64,000 nucleotides of DNA, taken from contig CAJTGB010000017.1 in NCBI GenBank assembly GCA_910575835.1, positions 1-64,000 of the forward strand, written 5' to 3'. Positions 1-8,576 of the stretch are shown here, piece by piece (positions within the stretch are counted from its first letter, which is position 1; the number at the start of each line of letters is the position of its first letter). The notes beneath the pieces were generated by a model, which worked only from the letters and a program-made list of their open reading frames with translations, was not told the DNA's origin and made no database searches. The translations under genes and the position numbers were made by a program. The stretch is from Lachnospiraceae bacterium. GTDB lineage: Bacteria; Bacillota; Clostridia; Lachnospirales; Lachnospiraceae.

Positions 1-2
1 CC

Positions 3-422
3 TGCGCAATCATTGCTGAAATCGGCATTGATATGAAGCCGTTCAAAACCGCGGAGCATATCTGTTCATGGGCAGGCCTGTGCCCCGGCAATAATGAAAG
101 TGCCGGGAAACGGAAAAGCACATCTGTCACGAAAGGCAATCCTTACATAAAAAGTATGCTTTGTGAAATTGCCTGGGTAATCGCCGGAAAACGCAATACC
201 TATCTGTCCGCTTGGTATTGGAGAATCAAACAGAAGAAAGGGGCTAAAAAAGCTATTATTGCCCTTGCAAGAAAACTTCTTGTAATTATTTACACCATGC
301 TAAAGCAAGGCACTCTTTTCGATGAATCCTGTTTTGAAGCCAGACGTAAAAGCTGCGAACAAAAACAGCTTTCCCGATACATACGTGAATTAGAGAAGCA
401 TGGCTACCATGTGGAAGCGTAA
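3..422 (+). CDS. IS110-family transposase, C-terminal part (cut by window edge)
   Basis: The frame is open from the window edge to the TAA at 420-422, so only the last ~139 residues are present. They match the C-terminal domain of IS110/IS1111-type DEDD transposases (Transposase_20): a GLCPGNNESAGKRKS segment, then TKGNPYIKSMLCEIAW, then a basic helical tail. The family moves an insertion element using an element-encoded guide (bridge/seek) RNA. The first in-window ATG (33) is not the real start. The neighbouring genes are AT-rich accessory genes, which fits a mobile-element border. The family call is firm; the subgroup is not, because the N-terminal RuvC-like half is outside the window. Confidence 0.85.
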   Translation, partial: CAIIAEIGIDMKPFKTAEHICSWAGLCPGNNESAGKRKSTSVTKGNPYIKSMLCEIAWVIAGKRNTYLSAWYWRIKQKKGAKKAIIALARKLLVIIYTMLKQGTLFDESCFEARRKSCEQKQLSRYIRELEKHGYHVEA

Positions 423-654
423 GCCTGATTTTTTGTAATACCGATATTTCACTGACGGCAGCCATTTTTATGACTGCTTTATCGTGATGCTTTCATGATT
501 GTTGAAAACATTTGTTGTCAAGGTTCCGTTCTTGGCTACGAGTTTTATTTTCGTAGCAAGGTTCAGCATATCTTATGAAGCAAGTATAGCATATGGATTT
601 CAATATAAAGGACAATATATTGTCGCCCACTTTCCGAAATATATTTGTTTTCAA
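423..654 (+). other. Non-coding stretch after the transposase (possible IS110 guide-RNA / right-end region)
   Basis: About 230 bp without a convincing gene. It contains a 7-bp perfect hairpin, GCTACGA/TCGTAGC with a 9-nt T-rich loop (535-557), bracketed by two copies of CAAGGTTC (519-526 and 557-564). IS110-family elements carry a structured non-coding RNA at one end, downstream of the transposase in the IS1111 subgroup. The position fits such an RNA, but no element boundary could be defined here and the function is inferred. Confidence 0.3.
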
Positions 655-693
655 TAACAAAAAAGACTGCTGGAAATATCTGCTTTCCAACAG
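655..693 (-). terminator. Rho-independent terminator of the 716-1543 gene
   Basis: Read on the minus strand, CTGTTGGAAA and TTTCCAGCAG form a stem (one mismatch) around a 7-nt loop, followed by TCTTTTTTG. It lies just downstream of the stop of the PD-(D/E)XK-like gene and closes the three-gene minus-strand cassette. Confidence 0.7.
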
Positions 694-715
694 CCCCTTT
701 CAAAATCAAAAACGA

Positions 716-1543
716 TCAGGCAAAAATTTCGTCATTTAGTCTGATTAGTTCCTTGATCTGTATCTCATTCGGGTTTTTATTCGTGTTTTCCGTTACTTTC
801 CTGACAAACTTAACAATGCACGATTTCTTTTCTTCCATTTTATCCGATATGTCCACATCCCCTTTCAGACAATACCTACACAGAAAATCCGCTATTTTCC
901 ACTGAATATCACTCTGCATATCCCCGCTTTCATAAGAACATTCCGCAGATTCAAACTTACATTCAAGAAACAAAAGCTTCTTTTTCCCATTTTCATTATA
1001 AATTACCGCAATATCTGGTTTGGCATTCATCATATGTCGAATGGTTCTCTTTTCGTCATCTGATAATTCATCGCAGGCAATTTCATTGTGTCCCAGATTA
1101 TTTTCTTCGCCCACATAAGATATGAAACTATCCGTTCCTTTTACATACTGAATAAGTTTAGAATTAAAACTAAAATCTTGATTCATGGGCTTTGATACTG
1201 ACGGAGAAAATGTTTTCTGCAGCAATCTTTTCTTCATATTTTCACAATCTTTATCTCCAAGAATCATACGGCGGTTTCTTTCAAAGAAATCTCTCATAAG
1301 AGTCGCTTCATAGAAAACATTTTCAATTTCAGCTTCGGATGGAACACTGCACGCATCAAATATATTTATAATTCTATTATTCCCGTTTCTCTTATCTTTG
1401 CTGCGGTATTTTCTCAATATATTGTACAAAAACACTGCATATTGCCGTTCCTCACGGCAAATAGAATATTCGTCCTGAAGAAAATGCTCTATGGAGCATC
1501 CATAACTATTCCAGATATCGTTATTCTTTGAATTCATATTCAC
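716..1543 (-). CDS. Hypothetical protein with PD-(D/E)XK nuclease-like core
   Basis: 275 residues, not recognised as a named family. Near residue 180 it reads KPDIAVIYNENGKK followed by LFLECKFES, the spacing and residue types of a PD-(D/E)XK nuclease core (Asp ... Glu-x-Lys with hydrophobic strands), as in restriction-type and defence nucleases. The N-terminal ~120 residues are helical and charged with no recognised domain. The GTG at 1543 follows AAGGAGG with 5-nt spacing; an ATG at 1537 is the alternative. It is the last gene of an AT-rich minus-strand cassette after the beta-CASP gene (70-bp gap) and ends at a terminator. Nuclease activity is inferred from the motif only. Confidence 0.65.
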   Translation of the reverse strand: MNMNSKNNDIWNSYGCSIEHFLQDEYSICREERQYAVFLYNILRKYRSKDKRNGNNRIINIFDACSVPSEAEIENVFYEATLMRDFFERNRRMILGDKDCENMKKRLLQKTFSPSVSKPMNQDFSFNSKLIQYVKGTDSFISYVGEENNLGHNEIACDELSDDEKRTIRHMMNAKPDIAVIYNENGKKKLLFLECKFESAECSYESGDMQSDIQWKIADFLCRYCLKGDVDISDKMEEKKSCIVKFVRKVTENTNKNPNEIQIKELIRLNDEIFA

Positions 1544-1613
1544 TCTGTCCTCCTTCTCTAGCCAAATACCCGCTGCAGCAAGCTGCGAGTAATTTCAGTT
1601 CTTTCACGTCCGC

Positions 1614-2918
1614 TTAAAAATAATATGCTTCCCCATCCTGAAGAACCTTCACTCTATCCTGATACGCCGCAAATACTGGCATTGTTCTAAAATTCTCCGC
1701 ACATTCCGTATGCATGGGAATGATAACTTTTGGATTCGTCAGGCGTATCAGTTTTTCAATCGTTTCCACATAAGCGTGGCCGCTGGTGTGCAGCTTTTCC
1801 ATTCGATGGTTTCCGATAAATTCTTTTACCTTTGGATCGGCATGTTTTCCATCCAGATATCCTGTCCACTTGGAATAAATAATAAGCGGATCAGAGAACT
1901 GCTCCATGATTTTTTTAAACCTTGGATTGCTTTCCCTTGCAAGCATCACAAATCCTTTTCTTTGCAGAATAGAAAAAACCGCCTTGTAACAATTCTCTTT
2001 TGCCCCAAGCCCCTCCATATCATTGCCGACAATGTACAGCCTTCTCGGCTTTCCATGAATCATCTCCGGCCTGTATTGCTTGTAATATTTCCCTTTGTCC
2101 TCCATCGCTGCCAATATCAGCTTTGCCTGATACGCATCACAGACAAAATCCATTCCCCACGGAAGCGCATGATAAAATTCCATAATGCTGTCCAGATTGG
2201 TAGAAGACACTACAATCACGGATTCCTTATTTGTCCGAAACAGCTCTCTCGCACGCTTTCCCAAATCCGATTCTGTGCGGATTAAGTTTTGTTTTGTCTC
2301 ATTAATACGTGAGAGCATCGTTCCCTCTGTGATCAAAATATCTATCTCGCCTATGTATGTCTGGACCATCTTTTCAAGCGTATTGTTCTCTCCGATAATG
2401 CCATGTTCGCGGAAATCCCCTGTAAACAAGATTTTCTTTCCGCCAGTTTCAATGAAAAACATATAGGCATCCAATGCAGAATGATCAACAATAAAAGGTG
2501 TTACATGAATATCACCGAACACTTTCAGCTTTTGTCCAGGAAAGAAACGTTTTATGCTTTCGATGCGCGGCAAGCCTTTCTCTGCCGTGTTCATGCCAAA
2601 ATCAAGTTTTTCAGTGAGGATTTCCAAAAGTTTCTTAGCCGTAGAACCAATATAGAGCGGGATATCCTGTGGGATTTTTTTATACAGTCCCATATGATCT
2701 CCATGATAATGCGTAAACAATACGCCGTCGCAAGGTTCACCGCTGAAAATAGTTTGGGTAAGCGCCTCATCTCCCATGGCGCCTTCCACGTTGCTGTTCG
2801 GAAGATTTGCTCCACAGTCTATAATAATGCGGTGGCTATTTGTGCGGATTTCCGTTGCACATCCGCCGATCTGATGGCTTCCGCGGTATATCGTAATCTC
2901 ATTCCTCTTCTGATACAT
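1614..2918 (-). CDS. RNase J-like metallo-beta-lactamase / beta-CASP hydrolase
   Basis: 434 residues. The metallo-beta-lactamase core shows THYHGDH (motif 2, zinc ligands), VDHSALDAY and the following FTGDFREHG (motifs 3 and 4), and a late TSGHA plus IPMHTE, which match beta-CASP motif C and the last His. This architecture is that of RNase J / CPSF-73-type nucleic-acid hydrolases (COG0595), but the protein is over 100 residues shorter than housekeeping RNase J and lacks room for its C-terminal domain. Cytoplasmic, presumably acting on RNA. It starts at an ATG after GGGAG (7-nt spacing). It sits 43 bp after the HTH gene and 70 bp before the PD-(D/E)XK-like gene, suggesting co-transcription. 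Fold certain, substrate unknown. Confidence 0.8.
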   Translation of the reverse strand: MYQKRNEITIYRGSHQIGGCATEIRTNSHRIIIDCGANLPNSNVEGAMGDEALTQTIFSGEPCDGVLFTHYHGDHMGLYKKIPQDIPLYIGSTAKKLLEILTEKLDFGMNTAEKGLPRIESIKRFFPGQKLKVFGDIHVTPFIVDHSALDAYMFFIETGGKKILFTGDFREHGIIGENNTLEKMVQTYIGEIDILITEGTMLSRINETKQNLIRTESDLGKRARELFRTNKESVIVVSSTNLDSIMEFYHALPWGMDFVCDAYQAKLILAAMEDKGKYYKQYRPEMIHGKPRRLYIVGNDMEGLGAKENCYKAVFSILQRKGFVMLARESNPRFKKIMEQFSDPLIIYSKWTGYLDGKHADPKVKEFIGNHRMEKLHTSGHAYVETIEKLIRLTNPKVIIPMHTECAENFRTMPVFAAYQDRVKVLQDGEAYYF

Positions 2919-2961
2919 AAATCACTCCCATTTTCAACAGATTTTATAGGACCAGTGTCAC

Positions 2962-3525
2962 TCAATATAAATCAAACCCCATATAGCGCATTAATTTCCC
3001 GTCTTTTAAAAATACTCCAAAATCTTCTCTTAAATAGCTTCCCTCCCACATTTTATAGCGCCGCTCGTAATTATTATAGGTTATAGTATAGCCAATGTTG
3101 TTTAACTGGTTAAAATCCCTTTGCCTCATCCGCTCGTTCGCTTCCGGGAACAATTCATAATAACATGTTTTGCAGGAAAAATATGAGTCCCCGTCTACGT
3201 CATAATAAGATCTTGTATCCATACAAAGCTCCCTCATCAGTGTTGCGATCCTCCGTAGCTTCATCAAATGTATGCGGTATCTTCCTTTTGCATTTTCATT
3301 AAAGGACGGTGGATGCTCTGAATCGTGTATGTATGCTTTATATTTTTTAGAATACTTTATTCGTATCAGACCGGCGTCTGTCAATGTCTTAATATCACGC
3401 TGCACCATTTTTTTGCCGATTGGAAGCCTCGATGTAATATCCTCATATTCCACCTGCTGACTTCTGATAAAAATATCATATAGCAAAAGCTGACGGTCAG
3501 TTTGGCTTAATTCTATCACTTCCAT
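2962..3525 (-). CDS. DeoR/WYL-type winged HTH protein without a WYL domain
   Basis: 187 residues. The first ~65 residues form a winged helix-turn-helix (RQLLLYDIFIR ... ITSRLPIGKKMVQRDIKTLTDAGLI) like that of DeoR and WYL-type regulators, including the VQRDIKTL recognition helix. The remainder (charged helical middle, aromatic tail with NNYERRYKMWEGSYLRED) is not a recognisable WYL or sugar-binding domain. It is the first gene of a minus-strand cassette with the beta-CASP and PD-(D/E)XK-like genes, so it is a plausible regulator of them. Its RBS is GAGGT before an ATG. Such HTHs often control defence operons; that link is inference. Confidence 0.65.
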   Translation of the reverse strand: MEVIELSQTDRQLLLYDIFIRSQQVEYEDITSRLPIGKKMVQRDIKTLTDAGLIRIKYSKKYKAYIHDSEHPPSFNENAKGRYRIHLMKLRRIATLMRELCMDTRSYYDVDGDSYFSCKTCYYELFPEANERMRQRDFNQLNNIGYTITYNNYERRYKMWEGSYLREDFGVFLKDGKLMRYMGFDLY

Positions 3526-3834
3526 TAATATACCTCTTTCCCGCTTTCATGAGTACCCCGCTGCAAAATATCAAATCAACTTAATAAAGCAAACCAGCAT
3601 CATGCACAGCCTGCCCGCTTAGCAATCCGCATAACCCTTTGAAGTCAAATACTTTCAAAGTAATAGAATAACAACCTTGCCCCAGCATGCGAAAGGTTCC
3701 GAAAACATAGCTGCTTGTGATCGGTTTTTCATGACTTCTGTTTTCAGTAACCGGATTTTGATTTTATCCGTCTTATTATTACCTTAGCATAAGGCACAGA
3801 TGCGCCGGCCGCATAGATTGTATTTTAGCAGCGT
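3526..3834. other. 309-bp intergenic stretch, no gene recognised
   Basis: It separates the AT-rich accessory cassette from the Bce module. It should contain the promoter of the HTH gene and the 3' end of the permease transcript, but no clean -35/-10 pair or GC-rich terminator hairpin was found. A near-palindromic ACTTTCAAAGT occurs around 3652-3662. Confidence 0.3.
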
Positions 3835-5979
3835 CTACACCTCCACATTCCTCCTGAAGCTTACATAAGTCGTAATAAAATACAGAGCATAGATTCCGAA
3901 GAACAATAAGAACGATAACCCGAAATAATTGATCACCGCCGTGCGGATCCCTGTGTAGAAGATGAATTTCCCGCTCATGAACACCGATACACTCCCGCCG
4001 ATCACCGCCGCAAGGAATACCGGACACAGATAATAGCACGCAAGCTGTTTGAGGATCACCATCCCGATCTCCTGCCTGTTCATCCCAAGCTTCTTAAGCA
4101 CCGAATACCGGAACTTATAATTTGCAGAATCACTGAGCTGCTGCACAGACAGCACCGTCAAAGCAACGCACAAGAACACCAGCCCTATATAGAAGCATGG
4201 GAAGATCAGGCTGGACAGCATATACTTCATCTCCGGGATCAGATTGTCCCGCACCATATTCTCCACTGACATAACGACGATCGTATCCGAACCGCAGCAG
4301 ATATTTCCCGGCAAAGCCTTATGCCCTGCAATGTCCTCATCTTCCCCGGTATCGTTCCGGGACTTCGGCCCGCCGATATGATCCAGCTGATTCCCCAGCC
4401 CGAACGGCGCTTCTCCCTCAATATCCACAGCCAGCTCCGAATAATAAGGAGTCAGCAGCGCCTCCTGCGAATCAGGAACAACGATCACATAGTCTCCGCC
4501 GTTATGTCCGTCCTGTGAAAATGGTTCCGCATAATATCCTGCGAATTGAAGTTCCCCCTCGTTCCCCCGGATCGTAATATCATCCTTCAGCTTCCCGGCT
4601 TCTTCCCGTATCCTCTCTTTCAGATGAATGAGATATTCATGCTCTCCAAGAGGAACTGCAGGATATCCAAGCATACCACGGAGACGGTTATAATCCGACA
4701 GCTTCATATAGGTATCATACTTGCAATAGAACGCACCTTGCCCGCTGTCTTTCGCGATCTTCTTAAGGTTCGGGCTTCCATCCTCATTCAGATACGTCCT
4801 GCCGAAGGTCTTCAAATGGGTGCTGAGCCAGATATTGACCTGGCTTTCCTCCGGGATGCGCCCATCTGTCCGCGCACCGTTTGCACCGCCTTGCACGCCT
4901 TTTTGGATCCTTGCATAGATATGATATGGATAAGCCTCTGATATCTTCGCCGATTCTCCTATGACCTCCAGTTCATCCGCAAAATCATCCTCCGTGTCCG
5001 CACTGTTGATCTGCACGTCAAATGGGAACTTCGTTTCAAGGATCTTATTCTGATAGTCGCTGAACATCATCGCCACCGTACATCCTAAGAACGCTACGGT
5101 AAACAGCGCCGTCAGCGTCCCCATGGTAAAGCTCATGGTCTTAAGCTTCGAGGAGAACTGCCGCAGCAGGAAGAGATTCTGTCCGCGGTACACCGCATTC
5201 CCCCTTCTTCTCACATAACAGACCAGCCAGGAAGATAAGCCTATATAGAAGAGATAAATGACCAGGACGATCCCCACCAGAAAGAACAGCACGTGCCCGC
5301 CGTTCTGGATTTTGCCCAAGAAGATAAATGCCGCAAATAATCCCAGGAACAGGACAGACGCAGGAAGCAGCCATCTCTTCCGCTGCTCATGAGATTCCCT
5401 CACCTCCTCATTCTTCTTCTGAGCCTCCATCAGATCGCGGATATTCATCCTCTTGAACCGCCTTTTGCTCCGAAGCAGAGCCAGAAGATAACAGCCCCCA
5501 TAGCAAGCGGCAGTCATCAGGATACAATCTCTGTTGAATTCCATGTGAAGGTCGTATTTCATCCGAATCATGCTGTACAGGATCGCCATGATCACCTGCT
5601 GCAAAAGGACTCCAAACACCATCCCTATAAGGAATGCACATATCCCAAGCAGGATATTCTCCCGCTGATACAGACGGGCGATCTCCTTCTTCTTCATACC
5701 GATCAGAAGATAGATCCCGAATTCACGGCTCCGCTTTTCAAGCATGAACCGTACCATGTAATTGATCAGCCACGCCACGATCAATACAATGAAGAAGGTT
5801 GCAAGTCCCACAAGCGCCATCATCAGACCGGCCACCTGAAACATCTCTTCAATGTCCCTGGTGAAGATCAGGCTGTTAAATGCGAACATCAGCGCCGTCA
5901 CGAAGGTCATAGTCAGGAAATACACCAGATAATCCCTGGCAGAACGCCTGACATTCCGAAATGCAAGTTTACCTAGCAT
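3835..5979 (-). CDS. BceB-type ABC transporter permease (FtsX family)
   Basis: 714 residues from the ATG at 5979 (MLGKLAFRNVRRS), preferred over an upstream in-frame GTG at 5991 because GGGAGG sits 11 nt before it and directly abuts the GTG. The protein has about ten membrane segments with a large extracellular domain (~200 residues) between TM7 and TM8, the hallmark of BceB permeases that sense and detoxify cell-wall-active peptides such as bacitracin. The FtsX signature is seen in the first TM block and in the C-terminal KLGMNRQEIGMVILKQ region. It overlaps the end of its ATPase gene by 11 bp, and the cognate kinase and regulator lie just upstream. The exact peptide substrate is not predictable. 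Confidence 0.88.
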   Translation of the reverse strand: MLGKLAFRNVRRSARDYLVYFLTMTFVTALMFAFNSLIFTRDIEEMFQVAGLMMALVGLATFFIVLIVAWLINYMVRFMLEKRSREFGIYLLIGMKKKEIARLYQRENILLGICAFLIGMVFGVLLQQVIMAILYSMIRMKYDLHMEFNRDCILMTAACYGGCYLLALLRSKRRFKRMNIRDLMEAQKKNEEVRESHEQRKRWLLPASVLFLGLFAAFIFLGKIQNGGHVLFFLVGIVLVIYLFYIGLSSWLVCYVRRRGNAVYRGQNLFLLRQFSSKLKTMSFTMGTLTALFTVAFLGCTVAMMFSDYQNKILETKFPFDVQINSADTEDDFADELEVIGESAKISEAYPYHIYARIQKGVQGGANGARTDGRIPEESQVNIWLSTHLKTFGRTYLNEDGSPNLKKIAKDSGQGAFYCKYDTYMKLSDYNRLRGMLGYPAVPLGEHEYLIHLKERIREEAGKLKDDITIRGNEGELQFAGYYAEPFSQDGHNGGDYVIVVPDSQEALLTPYYSELAVDIEGEAPFGLGNQLDHIGGPKSRNDTGEDEDIAGHKALPGNICCGSDTIVVMSVENMVRDNLIPEMKYMLSSLIFPCFYIGLVFLCVALTVLSVQQLSDSANYKFRYSVLKKLGMNRQEIGMVILKQLACYYLCPVFLAAVIGGSVSVFMSGKFIFYTGIRTAVINYFGLSFLLFFGIYALYFITTYVSFRRNVEV

Positions 5980-6736
5980 CGCTCGCTTCACCTCCCGTCA
6001 GGGCCAGAACATCCAGGATCTCATTTAAGAAATCCCGCCTGTTCTTCGAACCGCGTATCAGCTCATGGAATATCTTCCCGTCCTTCAAGAACAAGATCCG
6101 GCTGCTGTAGCTTGCCGAAAATGCATCGTGGGTGACCATAAGTATCGTCGCTCGCATCCTCCGGTTCATATCGGTAAACGTCTCCAGAAGCGTCTGGGCA
6201 GACCGGGAATCCAACGCCCCCGTAGGTTCGTCCGCAAGAATCAGACGCGGATCATTGACCAAGGCTCTCGCACAGGCACACCGCTGCTTCTGGCCGCCTG
6301 ATACCTGATAGGGGAATTTGTCCCGGATATCCTTAATCCCAAGGACGCCCAGTATCTCCTCGCATCTGCCGCAGATCTCCTTCTTCCCGCGCCCATGCAG
6401 CGTCATGGCAAGGATGATATTCTCCTCGATCGTCAGCGTATCCAGAAGATTGTAATCCTGGAATACAAACCCCAGATTCTCCTTCCTGAATTCGGCAAGC
6501 GCATTCTCTTTCATCTCTGCAATGTCCGTATCCCCGTACCATATATGCCCCGCCGTTACTCTGTCGATGGTGGAAAGTATGTTCAGAAGCGTCGTCTTGC
6601 CGGAACCGGACGCCCCCATCACTCCCACGAATTCTCCCTGCGCTACGGTAAAACTGACACGGTCAATGGCCTTCGTCACATTCGAGGCACTGCCGTAGTA
6701 TTTCTCAACATCACACACCCGGATATAATCCTTCAT
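5969..6736 (-). CDS. BceA-type ABC transporter ATP-binding protein
   Basis: 255 residues, the usual length for BceA/LolD-type ATPases. Walker A GASGSGKTTLLN, Q-loop FVFQDYNLLD, signature VSGGQKQR, Walker B LILADEPTGALD and the switch His (MVTHDA) are all present. It pairs with the FtsX permease whose gene begins within its last codons. Start ATG at 6736 after GGGAGAGA. The 123-bp gap to the upstream sensor kinase probably holds a promoter; an imperfect inverted repeat CTTACAATTTTGAAAG lies there. Confidence 0.93.
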   Translation of the reverse strand: MKDYIRVCDVEKYYGSASNVTKAIDRVSFTVAQGEFVGVMGASGSGKTTLLNILSTIDRVTAGHIWYGDTDIAEMKENALAEFRKENLGFVFQDYNLLDTLTIEENIILAMTLHGRGKKEICGRCEEILGVLGIKDIRDKFPYQVSGGQKQRCACARALVNDPRLILADEPTGALDSRSAQTLLETFTDMNRRMRATILMVTHDAFSASYSSRILFLKDGKIFHELIRGSKNRRDFLNEILDVLALTGGEASDAR

Positions 6737-6828
6737 GTACCGTCTCTCCCTTCTAATGCTGAATATTTTCGTCAGTTTTACTTTAGCAGATTTTTATAAA
6801 ATGTAGTATCGCCCCGTCTTGCAGTAAT

Positions 6829-6844
6829 CTTACAATTTTGAAAG
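6829..6844. promoter_or_regulatory. Imperfect inverted repeat upstream of bceA-like gene
   Basis: CTTACAATTTTGAAAG (7-bp arms, one mismatch, 2-bp centre) lies ~90 bp upstream of the ATPase start, between the kinase and transporter genes. BceR-type regulators bind inverted repeats in such positions; assignment to this response regulator is inference. Confidence 0.35.
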
Positions 6845-6859
6845 ATTAAAAATCAAGCC

Positions 6860-7873
6860 TTATAACTCCTTTGCAAGATAGCTGCTCACCGGGAATTCTA
6901 AGATCATCTCCGTCCCTTCCTGTTCACGGGACTTCACATCTATCACAATCCCCAATTTCTGGCACAGCCTTTCGCACAGATAGAGTCCCATCCCCGTGGA
7001 ACGCTCCCTCTTGCGCCCGTTGCTCCCTGTAAATCCCTTCTCGAAGATGCGGTCAAGTTCTTCTTCCCTGATGCCGATACCGTTATCCCTCACAGTCAGA
7101 CGCACTCCATGCCCGTACTTAGCCGTGCTGATCCAGATCCGGGCGCCTTCCTCTCTCCGGTATTTCATACTGTTCAGTACAAGCTGGTTCAGGATAAATG
7201 TGATCCACTTCCGGTCCGTATACGCAGAATCCCCGCAGTCTATCTCGGCCTGCACCCGGCTCTGAATCAGACAGAGCTTATTCTTTTTCAGCACCTCTGC
7301 AGCAATTTCCTGCAGATCCGTCTTACGGATCACATAATCCTTGTACACCTCATCCGACCTGGCATAGTAGAGCGCCATATCCACATAATTCTCAATCTTC
7401 TGGTTCTCCAGACGGATCCGCCGCGTACTGTCATTCTTATCATTCTCACACATCAGGTCAATGCCCGTGATCGGCGCCTTGATCTCATGCACCCAGCTCT
7501 CGATATATTCCCGGTATTCCTTCTGTTCATCTTCGATCTGCCGGATCCGTTCAATGACCGACTTGTTGGAGATCCGAATCAGATCTCTGTACAGCTGATC
7601 CTCAAGCCTGTGGGACGCCGGCATCAGTTCTCCCAGGAGATACCGCTGATCCATCTTCATAAGAGCCGTCTCTAATTCCTCAAAATAGCATTTTCTGTTA
7701 TAATACCCATATCCAAACCACGCAGTCAGAATCAGGAGCCAGAAGATGACGACCAGCAGGTAATATTCCGTCTCATATCCCGTAGCAGATAAAAATCCTG
7801 CTAAAAGCAGCATACAGGTCATATGCAGCACTATAAGCAGGATTTTATCTCTTAAATATTCTGTAAGCTTCAT
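6860..7873 (-). CDS. BceS-type intramembrane-sensing histidine kinase
   Basis: 337 residues. Two membrane segments at the N-terminus (~14-30 and ~38-56) are separated by only a few residues, so there is almost no extracellular sensor. This is typical of BceS kinases, which rely on the transporter for stimulus perception. The H-box is WVHEIKAPITGI; the ATPase domain has an N-box (LNQLVLNSMKY), DNGIGI and GMGLYLCERL. Start ATG at 7873 overlaps the response-regulator stop by 4 bp (ATGA). With the regulator and the ABC pair it forms a complete Bce resistance module. Confidence 0.92.
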   Translation of the reverse strand: MKLTEYLRDKILLIVLHMTCMLLLAGFLSATGYETEYYLLVVIFWLLILTAWFGYGYYNRKCYFEELETALMKMDQRYLLGELMPASHRLEDQLYRDLIRISNKSVIERIRQIEDEQKEYREYIESWVHEIKAPITGIDLMCENDKNDSTRRIRLENQKIENYVDMALYYARSDEVYKDYVIRKTDLQEIAAEVLKKNKLCLIQSRVQAEIDCGDSAYTDRKWITFILNQLVLNSMKYRREEGARIWISTAKYGHGVRLTVRDNGIGIREEELDRIFEKGFTGSNGRKRERSTGMGLYLCERLCQKLGIVIDVKSREQEGTEMILEFPVSSYLAKEL

Positions 7874-8538
7874 ATCCGATACCCCATTCCCCGCTTCGTC
7901 TCGATCAGGCCACAGACTCCGATCTCCCGAAGCTTTCCGCGGATACGCGTAATATTGACGCTCAGTGTATTATCATCAATGAACACCTGGTTATCCCACA
8001 GATACTCGATCATATCCGCCCGGGGGACGATCTCCCCCTTCTTCCGAAACAAATAATGCAGGATCTTCAACTCGTTCTTAGTAAGCTCCGTCTGATGTGT
8101 GCCGCAGCTTACCATTCCTCTTGCAATATCAAGCTCCACACCCTTATACACAAGCTTTTGCTCTTCTTCCCTTGTATCCCGGTGTGTTCTCTTAAGAACT
8201 GCCGCGATCCTTGCCAGAAGGATCGGCGCCTGAAAGGGCTTGGTGATATAATCGTCTCCCCCTTTCAGCATTCCGTTCAGCTCATCCATCGAATCCGTCC
8301 GGCTGGTCACGAAGATCACCGGGACCTCGGATTCTGCCCGTATCTTCGTACAGATACCGAAGCCGGACTCTCCTGGAAGATTCAGATCCAGCAGCACAAG
8401 GTCCGGCTTCTCTGCCAGCACGGCAGAAGCAACGTCCGAGAAGTCTTCAAGGGCAGTCACCTGATACAACGCATTCTCCAGGAGCACTCTAAGCTCCTGA
8501 CGGATGACAGCATCATCCTCCGCAATCATAATATTCAT
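7870..8538 (-). CDS. BceR-type OmpR-family response regulator
   Basis: 222 residues. The receiver domain has the acidic pair EDD near residue 8, the phosphoacceptor in LVLLDLNLPGESG (~D51), the conserved TSR and the KPF lysine. The C-terminal winged helix (ELTKNELKILHYLFRKKGEIV ... NITRIRGKLREIG) is the OmpR/PhoB DNA-binding type. It is the first gene of the kinase-transporter module, starting 22 bp after the gpmI stop. The SD sequence before its ATG is weak, so translation may depend on read-through from gpmI. Confidence 0.92.
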   Translation of the reverse strand: MNIMIAEDDAVIRQELRVLLENALYQVTALEDFSDVASAVLAEKPDLVLLDLNLPGESGFGICTKIRAESEVPVIFVTSRTDSMDELNGMLKGGDDYITKPFQAPILLARIAAVLKRTHRDTREEEQKLVYKGVELDIARGMVSCGTHQTELTKNELKILHYLFRKKGEIVPRADMIEYLWDNQVFIDDNTLSVNITRIRGKLREIGVCGLIETKRGMGYRI

Positions 8539-8544
8539 AAGAAT

Positions 8545-8576
8545 CTATTTCACAAGCAGGCTATTTCACAAGCAGG
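8545..8576. repeat. 16-bp tandem duplication across the gpmI stop codon
   Basis: CTATTTCACAAGCAGG occurs twice back to back (8545-8560 and 8561-8576). The second copy encodes the end and stop of GpmI (LLVK-stop on the minus strand); the first is its out-of-gene duplicate just before the response regulator. Confidence 0.95.

Noticed and set aside
5389-5976. 195-codon plus-strand frame opposite the BceB-type permease
   Set aside because: Antisense shadow with atypical composition; the minus-strand permease is certain.
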